From: Branchiostoma floridae
Taxonomy: Eukaryota; Chordata; Leptocardii; Amphioxiformes; Branchiostomatidae
DNA length: 64,000 bases
Direction of reading: 5' to 3'
Assembly (NCBI RefSeq): GCF_000003815.2
Contig: NC_049984.1
Coordinates: 11,672,275-11,736,274, forward strand
Positions 34,811-44,700 of this stretch are shown in pieces. Position numbers and translations under genes: made by a program. Each line of letters opens with the position of its first letter. The stretch's first letter is position 1. The notes beneath the pieces are model-generated. The model had not been told where the DNA came from. It ran no database searches and was given only the letters and a program-made list of their open reading frames with translations.

Positions 34811-36442
34811 TGTTTCTTTCTTTCTTTCTTTCTTTCTTTCTCCTGTCAAATCTTCAGAACACGGTATCTCCGTTGTTCCTCAACCGAATGACTTGAAATT
34901 TGGCACAAGGGTAGAGTGGGCCAATACCCTCGGACGTTTTTTTCATTTTTTCCATATCTGTCTGTTAAATGATTTTATTAAGGTTTTTTGGTCATCTTAA
35001 GACCAAAACTGTATATTTGGGCCCCCTGTACCCTGGTATTATAACCGAATTAGCTGAAATTTGGCACAGATGTGCCTTGATAAGTCCCCCATATAGATTC
35101 AATATCAGTTTTGATGTACAGTATAACGAAATGCTTATTTTTGCGATTTTTTGGTCATTTTTTTTACCAAAAAAGGACACTTTTGGCTCCTGTACCTTGG
35201 TTTTAGAACCAGATGACCTGAAATTTAGTATAGGAGTGCCCTAGACATATGCGCACATGGATTCAATAACACTTGAGGTATACAGTACAACAAAATGCTT
35301 AATTTTGCGATTATTTGGCCATTTTATGACCAAAAAGTACACTTTTGGCTCTTGTGCTCTGGTTTTAAAACCAAATGACCCAAATTTTGGTAAAAGGGTG
35401 CACTAGACATTTATTCAAATGACACATGTATAAATTTTTGTCATAGACTACGTCAAAATGATATATTTGGGGATTGTTTTGTCATTTTCCAATAGCCAGA
35501 GGGGTCAATGACCTTAAGGTCGTTGACCCCAGCTGCAGATTGCACCTACTGGAATATATGTCTATTCAATCTAATTAGATAGGTAACCAATCACTTAGCC
35601 TGAATCTATATCCTAAAGAGGGGGGGGTGGCAACCAATCAGCGAGCCCGGTGTTATCTGGAAGAGTCCATTCTTACCCGGAGGGGTTCATTTTTTTTTAA
35701 ATTCATCATTGGACTGGTGAAGTCTTTCAGTGGATGTATTTTTGGACAGGTCTATTTTGCAATTTTACAGAATGTGTGCTGGAAGAGTCTATTCTCGCAC
35801 GGAGGGGGGATTTTTCAAAATTCATATTTTGGACTTTGGTGACTTCTAGTTTGTCAAAGTCTTTCAGTAGGGTTATTTTTGGACTGGTCTAATTTGCAAT
35901 TTTACATGGGTGTTCTGGAAGAGTCCATTCTTACATAGAGGGGGCTTTTTTAAAAATCCATTTTTTGGACTTCAGTGATTATGTCAAAGTCCTATTTTAG
36001 CGGATGTATTTTTGGACTGCTCTACTTTACATGGAAGAGTCCATTTTTTGCACACGGAAGGGGGATTTTTTCAAATTCAGTTTTGAACGGGTGATGATTC
36101 AAAATTCAATTTTTAGTGGAAGTGTTTTTAGACTGGTCTATTATACCTTTTCATGCACTGGGACCTTTTTTGCTAAATTCAATTTTGGATTTGGTTTCTT
36201 ATTCAAAAGGCCAAGGTTTCAGTGGGAGTATTTCTGGACTGGTCTATTGTGCAAATTCACATAGGGTGCACTGGAGTCCATTCTTGAACGGGGGAATTTT
36301 GTAAGATTCATTTTTGGGTTAAACCGTCATTAGTAAAAGTGATTTTTCAAATGGGTGATTTTGAAATAGCCTATTGTTGCATGGGGAGGGAGATGGCTGA
36401 AATATGCTGTATTTGCTCTCAAGCAAATGTCGGCCTTTCTAG
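34811..36442 (+). mobile_element. HINE/Helentron-like element C (5'-truncated)
   Basis: It is joined directly to the CTAG of element B and begins inside the (TTTC)n tract that follows the 5' hairpin in element A, so its own hairpin is missing. It has three array anchors (35021, 35185, 35347), a 30-bp palindrome at 35501, the CCAATCAGCG word near 35633, a run of diverged roughly 120-150 bp segments with GGAAGAGTCCATT and GGACTGGTCTA, and a standard 3' end (GGCTGAAATATGCTGTATTT, hairpin, CTAG at 36442). Confidence 0.7.
35501..35530. other. Near-perfect 30-bp palindrome with nuclear-receptor half-sites
   Basis: The left half GGGGTCAATGACCTT and right half AAGGTCGTTGACCCC are inverted complements with one mismatch. 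The palindrome contains GGTCA- and TGACC-type hexamers in several orientations, as in nuclear-receptor response elements. It occupies the place in element C where element A has a related TGACCTTCCGTGACCCC stretch. Function is unknown. Confidence 0.8.
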
Positions 36443-38689
36443 TTTATACCATATATCTTCACCATATAGACAGACCGTGAGGCTGAGTCAAGCCGATACG
36501 TTGTTGAATTGTAACGATGCTGTTTAAAGAATCCGCACTAGAAAAGTACAGCAAATGACTTTACATTTGCATAATTTATACATGGTGATGTTCAGTTTCA
36601 ACTACAAGTGCCTGACACGTGTGACAAGTATTATTTCGCATCTTTATCATTGCATAGTTTGTAGTTCACATTGTTTGTCTGCTACCTAGAATAATGAAAA
36701 CCAATCCGTTATTTTTTTCTTTAGTCATCCTCTTCGGATTTTTTTTACAAAAGCGCCCTTCCTGTTCCAGGGCTAGCCGTTAGAAAGCCCACAGTAATGT
36801 CACTTTTTTTCAAGCAAAAGGGCTATCTACTACTCAAAATCATGTTTCTTGTCCAGAACACGAAGTTCTGCTGCAGTACCTAGTTGAGCCGCTAGGTGAA
36901 GTGATAGATTGGAATAATTCCACCGAGGGTAGGGGTGAGTTTGAGACCCAAAAATCGTTCGAAACATAAGGCTGCTATTAGCAAAGCCCCATTGATGATT
37001 CATACCCGAAGAAAATTGTATCCATGCTTCTATTAAGGTCCTAAACACATGGAGTTTTATGGAGATTTTGTTTTTAATCATTCACAGCTGTATGACGGCC
37101 AAGCTCTGTGACCGGGCTTCGGACCAATGACCAAACGGCCAATGCCACGGCCACCCAAACAGTTTTCAAGATATCTATTGTGCATGACAAGTAATGTGTG
37201 CAGATGATAGACAGACGGGCACAGACTATGTTTTAATTATGGGGGCACTGTAGCAGTTGTGACATGTATTCAGCAGAACATATAAAGATAATACATTGGA
37301 CAATACCACTAAATGGACTCTAAATACATTAGGCCTAAATCAGTTTCAAGGATAACAATGTGTGGACGCGTAAAGTTAGTCTATTTTCAAAAGATTGTGG
37401 TTACATAGCAATGACAGTGTGTATGTCTCATATGTCATAGATTGTTGTTGTCCAGTGGGCTTGAACTACATGAAGCTAGATGTAACTATAAGGGAATAAA
37501 ATGTTAATTGTAGTTAATGTCATTATGGCTAGACCAATCGCTGTTAATCGGTGGCATCTGCATTCACCTGATGAAGACATGTCTCAGTCCTCCATTAAGC
37601 CCCCATTCCAGTAGACGGCGACCTCGCTACGTCCTTAATTGGATTTGTGTGGACATTGACTACATAAAGTACTACATACATATCCTTGACGTGACATAAA
37701 ATTGACTACAAAGAATATCATGCAAGATATTAGAGTATGATGGAAAAGACAACAGAAACACCCAATGCGAGATGAAATTCGTCTATTATGTGCTATGAAA
37801 TTAATTGAGGGCTCTGTCTGATCGCTCTGTTCGAAGGCGGTCGTTGAATTCGTTAGATTCTAGATCCCAGCCTGGTCTCAGCCAGCTCGCCGCCCTAGTA
37901 GAACGGGGTATCAGCATAAGTAACGTTTATACCTGCTAGCATAGGCTTCTTAGCGACTGATGGATGATGAATACGGTAATAATGGTTATACATATCTTCT
38001 TTTTTCATACTAGAAATTGCAAGAAATCAAAATGCTGCCATATTTGGTTGTCAAAGAATTCTGTTGAATGGGACCTGGACAAATATCCAATGCTGTCTGC
38101 CGTTTTCAGTCAATAACATCACAACCTAGTAACTTCAAGTCAGCGTTATTTGATACGAAAACTAATTTCACTACCATCTGCGGTTCCGAATCAATTCCTG
38201 TTTTTGCTTCCATCGCGCCGGTTAACGCTAATGGAAAAGCTAGCGCTGTGCTGTCACAAAATCTGCTATGAACGTGGCCTGACATGACAGGACAAAGTAA
38301 GACATAATTTATAGCTTGTACCAAAGCCAAGAAATGAAACTGGCTGAACCTGATCGGGGGAACAGGAACCGCGGGGTGGGCAAAGGTGGCGGTAAAGTCT
38401 GACATAAAATTGACTGCTGGGGAACAGGAGCGGACAAGGTCTCAGGCACTGCAGTTTGAGTCAGGAAGTGGAAGTATGATACTATCTATGGCTGATAGAA
38501 ACTAGTAAAATGATGCACGACCTTTGTCTTTCCCATAAGAAAAAAATCGTCAAGTTAGAAATCCGTTAAGATGATCTGTCATGCGTGGTTTATTTTCATA
38601 TAAAGGAACAACAACATGTAGCAACTAGAGTTCCGAGACTTCATACCTTCGCCGATTAATATTATTGAAATCTCCTGACGTATTCTGAA
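36443..38689. other. Intergenic stretch with degraded dispersed repeats
   Basis: No gene was recognised. The 36760-36920 part (TCTACTACTCAAAATCATG, GTCCAGAACACGA, CTGCTGCAGTACC, GAGCCGCTAGG) is a diverged copy of 26850-26970. Near 37600 the words CCATTCCAGTAGACGGCGAC resemble the dispersed repeat also seen near 57670 and 61050. Confidence 0.4.
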
Positions 38690-38890
38690 AGTTTAACATG
38701 TGTTATGCAAATAAGGCCTTCATTTGAATAAGATATTTCAAGCAATGATCTTCTCTACAAAATAAAACATGTAATAGAATTTCTTCATTAATTTGTGCAA
38801 ATTTGGTCTGATTTACATAATTCATGACTAATGATGCCCACTTGTAGTTTAAATAGGGATATTTGCTGCTGTACCAAAGGAAGCCACCAG
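38690..38890. repeat. Diverged octamer-rich repeat
   Basis: TTATGCAAATAAGGCCTTCA, TTCATTAATTTGTGCAAATT and GATTTACATAATTCATGA are degraded versions of the TGCAAAT/ATTTGCATAAT words of the repeat at 26342-27140, next to a GTACCAAAGGAAGCCACCAG segment. It abuts the LINE fragment at 38940. Confidence 0.45.
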
Positions 38891-38939
38891 GGATCCCATG
38901 ATCTATGTATTATTTTTATATTGCCAACACTCAATAACT

Positions 38940-39131
38940 AAATCCTCTTCTGTACCCAGTGGCACGTAAAGCTTCAGGAAGTTCTTCCATCGTTGTCTGT
39001 CGGCAGCAATTTTTGGTGTCTCATCCAATGAGAAACCCCTCTTCTTCACCTCCTTCTCTATGCAGCGCCTCCATGTCTCTTTCGGCCTTCCTCTCGCTCT
39101 CTTTCCCTGTGGAGTCCATATTGTTTTTTTA
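38940..39131 (-). mobile_element. LINE ORF2 C-terminal fragment
   Basis: The minus-strand frame encodes WTPQGKRARGRPKETWRRCI, then a Glu/Lys-rich helix, then IAADRQRWKNFL and GTEED. The K-R-x-R-G-R-P-x-x-T-W-R-R block followed by A-x-D-R-x-x-W is the standard end of the reverse-transcriptase ORF in several animal LINE clades. Upstream sequence in the same frame (39132-39340) is a different repeat fused by chance. There is no catalytic YADD box. Confidence 0.8.
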
Positions 39132-41757
39132 TTGTTCACTCGGAGCGTTTTACAGGGTTGGGTAGCTAACCCTACGCCTAACCGTCCTCCTTCCCTACGA
39201 CTACCAACATACCAAATATCATACCAGATCCATCCACGACGTACAAACACAGCAACGAAAGTATAACCTTTTGGCGATGTGGTGATAACATCAACTGATA
39301 GTAGTTGATATGAGAAAAGTACATACAGTGCCACAACCATACATATGTGCCCACTTGGATCAAGGACAAGACATATACTCCGTCTTATTTATATTGAAAC
39401 TCTAAATTGTAACACTCTATGCTGGAAACAAAATTTGATCCTGCAAATGTCAATATTCAAAATGGCCCAATAGCAATAACATAAACGCTCTTTTTCTTTT
39501 ATGGATGAGACTAAAGAAATCGAAGCTTGTTGGAGCATATCTGCATTGATTTACAACGTCAGTTATTCTGCGACGTTGAATTGCATGGGAAGGGATAAAT
39601 GTGTAACGGAACGATTTGTTGGGACTACAAAATATCGGAAATGAGCGAATCCCTGGGGTTCTGGTCTCCTGTGTATGGACGATGTAGTCGTGTTCTCCTT
39701 TGATATTGTAAATTTTGATGTGCGACGAATTGATTTTCCAAATAAATGGATACTTGTTCAAAGCAGGCCTAGTTTTTGATGATAAGCTCTCTTAGCCATA
39801 GGGCCGAGGCAGCCGTCTCAGGGAGTCATGATTCAATGGATTACCGCGATTCTATCATTCTTATCCGTGTTTTTACAGCCATCGTATCCGTGTTAATTTC
39901 TGTGATATAGCAACAATTGTCAGTCAGGTCCTCAAACACTATATATATCACTGTTGTCGACATTTCCTCAGGATAGCACTTGTTTAATTTGCAGTCGTAA
40001 TACTATCACTGTATCACAACAATGGTGTCAGAGACAACGATGGTCATTCTGACCACTCAATATGTCAGGGCGCTTGGTTTCCCTCAGTCTATGCGATGAC
40101 ATAGTTAGTGATGGGAAAAAATCAACAAATCATCATAGAAAGCAGATTTAGTAGAATTTCAATTTGGTAACATAAGCTCGCTTCCTTTACTAGTGAAGAG
40201 ATAAATACCTCAATGTTAACATTCACATATTTCAGTGAATTGTATATTCAGATGTTTTATCAGATTCAACACAAGTTAGCTAGACTATTTATTATACATA
40301 TTTGTAGTCACTGGGTAGTGTACGTTATCATATGTTCCGCTTATTTGTATGGTCTTTCGAAGAGAAAGCCTTAGCTTGCTTCGCCCTCCAGAACTCCGGT
40401 AAGTTGTTAAGGCGACATATTTGTGTATAACGTTACAAATGTATTAATATACCTGCGTCGTCAACATCAGACATGTATTTTTATCCATCCAGTAAGAATT
40501 CCGGTCATGTCCCAACCCAACTGAATGAGTCCGTACAGTGAAGGCGTTTCCTGACTTCTGGAATAACTTCTGCATTCACCATTAATAATGAGAGGTCTGC
40601 ACTTCCTTTCTTCCCAAGCTTGCTTGTCTTGATCATTTGGGTCGAATATCAGCTACAAGCCTTAAAAGCTACATTTAAACCCGCTAGACCAAAGCAAATT
40701 GTTAGAGAAACCATTAATTGCCTTGATATTTTTGTCGCCGACATTTCATGTAGTTTGCAGTTTAGTAATTCAGACTATAAAGACGAGTCGAGTCGAATGA
40801 AAGAAACCTGTTCGCCCTCTGTATCTTGTTGTGACGCCTGCCTCAGCTTGGTCCCTCAGGCAAGCTTGCAGAGAGTTTTTCTTGTGGAGAAGACTTGAAA
40901 GTCTCCTCTGTGCCGATAAGATGGGCAAAGTGTTGCTGCCTACTCAAGGATGTGGGCATTTGGTGTATGTACAGACACTTGCTTCTCCCGATCGCAAGGT
41001 TCTCTTTGAGTTCTCCCGGTGGCGGAGGCTGGATTCGCAACATCATCCAGTTGTTGAAGCAGAACGTGCCAAAATCTGCCGACAAATGATAACGTTAATG
41101 GAAGCGTCGTCTCCATCCGAAGATTTCTTATCTTTTGTCTGTGCGATTTTTCCGTTGTAAAGTTCGCATGTCACTGGCGCTTGAAACGATGCTGTCCTAT
41201 AAACCTGCTTTCTAAAATACTATCTAGATTCAAAATTCATCTCTGTGCAAGGCCGCGTTGGTGCTCAGAATAGTCCAATTCCAGTTCCATGCATATAGAA
41301 GCAGGAGCTAAATGGTTCGAGTCTTTTTCATCTATCAGTGCTTTTTGACGTTTCCAAACTAATATCTAATGTCATAAGTTTTCAATTCATTTCCTTGTAT
41401 CACATTAAACAATGTCAATAAGTCTATCTGTATTAATAGGTTTTTGAGAAGACGATGAAACTGAATAATGATCAAATGAAGAAGTTTCCTTGCATCGTCC
41501 TTTGTGTCAGGTTGCCACGGGTGCAAAACAGTCGTGTCAGCGGACAGATGTTGTTTCCTTTTAGAAGACTTCTTTGTTTCACAGCACGAGACATCTGTTG
41601 GTGCAAGTTGATTGTCGAACTTCATTGCACCATAGAATGAAATGAACGGTAGTCCGTTTTGGAGGAAGTGCACATCACACAGTTCCAGCTGTGCCCACGA
41701 AAATGTGCTCATGGGTCCACGATCGCAGTTGCGTTTTCTCTTGCTTACCCGAGGCAA
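39132..41757. other. 3' flank of the Cys-loop receptor gene, with repeats, no other gene
   Basis: 39197-39275 has CATACCAAATATCATACCAG, CCATCCACGAC and AAAGTATAACC, a copy of the dispersed tail seen at 27015-27130. The lower-coordinate side of the receptor stop should hold its 3' UTR, but no AATAAA on the minus strand was seen close by. The frame 41359-41757 continues in phase after the receptor stop and is discussed as a finding. Plus-strand frames at 40620-41160 have no splice or family support. Confidence 0.4.
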
Positions 41758-44700
41758 TCATGTCTGCACGATATAATTATATGTCACCCAGTACATGATA
41801 TTAAACAATAAAAACGCGAGAGGGAATCCCCATCTACAGATGTGGTCGATGGTGTCTGCTATATTGCTTCCACCTGCGTTAGTTAGAACTGTGTCGTCCA
41901 CACTGTTCTCCGGGTGTGAGTTCGAGTTCGTAGGAAACGCGTTGGCGTTGGAGTTCCTCTTCGCCGCCGGTGGTCTGATGTAGCGTTTTAAGGCTTTGGC
42001 TTCCTGCAATGCAAAAGAAATAATCCTGATTGATTTTAACTTCTTAATGTATATATGTCGGCGTCTATACTCCACATGGTACATTTGAAACCTGAAGTAG
42101 TTTCTCTTTTGAAAGTGGCACGGTGAGACGCAGACAGTAGGGTGCGATGTGGTAATTAGGATCCCATTTTGAAAGATTGCCAAGATTCCCTTTTTGAAGG
42201 ATTGCCAACCACTCCAACAAAGATTCAGTGCGTGTTTCTGGTTATTTGATGTCATATTTGATGTTTTCAAAGGACTCCAACTTGGCCAAGTTGGCTAATG
42301 GTTAATGGCCACACCGTTGCCTTAGGGCGGTGACCTCGCTCGAATCGTGCTGTGACCGAAATTTTAACAGATCACTCAACAAACTTTATATGAATGAATG
42401 AATGAAGACCTTTATTCTACGTTTTTGCTTTCTAACAAGCTAAGTACAGGTCAGGATGAATAGAATACATCTCCTAGAGATTCTAAGTACAATCTATGTA
42501 GGGTGTGATAGATAAAATGTTTTTTTTTACGCTTTATGTGCTTTGCTGTATTTTCAGTCATACTTTTACGATTTGTATGGAACCAAGGGTTACACAAATC
42601 TAATTGAAGTCACAGTGATCACCGCCAGGTGGAATCGAGTTTCATCTTAGTAGCTGTGTAAGAGAAAATGGCAAATGTAGTAAAACTAAATGAAACCTAA
42701 GCCAAATACCTGTCTCGCAAACGGTTATGAATAAAATCTATGAACTCTCTAGTCGGCGCAATTTAATGCGAAGAGGTGCCAAATATGTATTTGTCACGGA
42801 AGTGCGATTCTATCAATTTTTCCAAGGACGCACTACAAGAAGTAATTAAAGGCAAAGTAGATCTAATCTAGTAGTGTTGATTCCCAGGGAGTCTGGGTCC
42901 CTGTCCAATATATGTGGTCCAATTCCCCTGACGCTTGTCCTCATTTTTCTAAATTGGAACATGGCAGGTAATATAGTAGACAGCGAGGTGATTCTTTTCA
43001 TCCGTGACACGGAGCCTTCGTTGCTAGATAATTGGATGAAAACCTAATCGTGACAAGGTCTTGTTACCCTCTCTCCACCTCATAACCAACGTTTATGTGA
43101 AGTGGTTTATGCCCGACAACGCCCTCTATGCAGCTTCATGCCAACTTCGTATAAATCCTCAAGTGCAGCTCTTTACGTGATAAAGCAGGGCTTTTGACCT
43201 GGATCAAAATGATCGAAAAGGTGTTACATAATTGAAAAGGTATTGATGAATTCGGGTGAAAATTGGGCACGGCAAGCTTATATAACCATACACAGTTACT
43301 TGCAATAGAAATAGCCATTTGTCTTCCTATAGATTTTGCTGTTTCTCTATACACACGAGATATTTGCCCCTTGGATACTAGGGACGTTTGAAGGCGTCTG
43401 GGTGGTCTAAAAGATGACATTGATCCTTCGCCCTTCGTTTATGATCAGAGCCGTTGAAGAAAAGGTGCATATATATAAAAGAAATACTTTTAGTGCCTAT
43501 TTCCAAAGGGACATAATCTGCACCCTGCGCTGAAAGCTTTAAAAATCACACAGGTGTTTGGCAGAGTTAAGAAAGCAATTGAGATGTATCAAGGGCATCA
43601 GTTCGCAGGGAATGGACAGACATTTGCATCTAAATCCGTTCGAGTTTACAAGGTATTTAATGTAGGGCTGTGGTTTGCCGGCAACAGCTTTCTGCGTAAT
43701 TGGTGAAAATAAGTAGCGCGGTTCACAGTATCTGACAGCAGATGACATTAGGCTTGTAGCCCTGAAAGAAAGACTTGATATATCTACAGGAACGTTGCTA
43801 CTGCTGTATGACATTACTGGTTTCGTGTATAATTCGGAGGCGGGTGTCACTGTATCTCAACTGGTAGCAGCCTTACAGTTGATATCCTGGTTCCAATAAC
43901 TAGTAACTGGTTAACAGCGGTTCAATCCTGGGCATACCGATAGGGCATTTCAGTTGGGCTACACCCATATTTTTTGGTCTTGCAGAACCATACCAACAGT
44001 TACCAGAACCACAGGCCTAACCCTTAAACTACCAGAGTTTCAGCCCAGTAAAATGCTCTCAGTGCCAGGGTTTGACCGCTGACCTCGAAACCATCGACAA
44101 GGCCGACTCTCCGAACCTCCGAGTTTTACGCGCGCGCAAAGCTGTTTCTTCGGGGGATGCCCTATCCCGGTTACATCAGGGTGTGACACACAGGGCATAT
44201 ATTCGTATGCCGGATATATCAGGGCTTGGCCGTTTAAGGGACAACAGACTAGTAGTTGCAACGTTTAGAGTGGCAGAGTTGCAATGGAACAAGGGGATCA
44301 TTAAATAAGTTATGAGTTTCACCAAGTGTGGAGCCAAATTTATGCCACGCCTGATTTTTCTCATGAGGTAAGACGTAGGAGATAGGACTAGAGTTTAGGC
44401 CAGGGTAAGGGATATGGCTATAGGGTTAGGATTTGGGTTAGGATTAAGGCTAGGGTTAAGGTTAGGGTTAGCGTTAGCGTTTGGGTTAGGGTTAGTTTTT
44501 ACAGCGCGACCCGTCCTCTAAGATTATCACGCCCTACGAGGATTACGCACTTTTCTCCCCGAAGGTATACAGGAAAACCCCAAGCAGTGTTGGAACAAAT
44601 ATTTAGCAGGGACAGAAGTTTAGCTTAACACCGGAAACAAAGGACATAGCTCTAAACTATAAAACCTTCTATTCATGTAGACCTAACCTCCAACTTGTGG

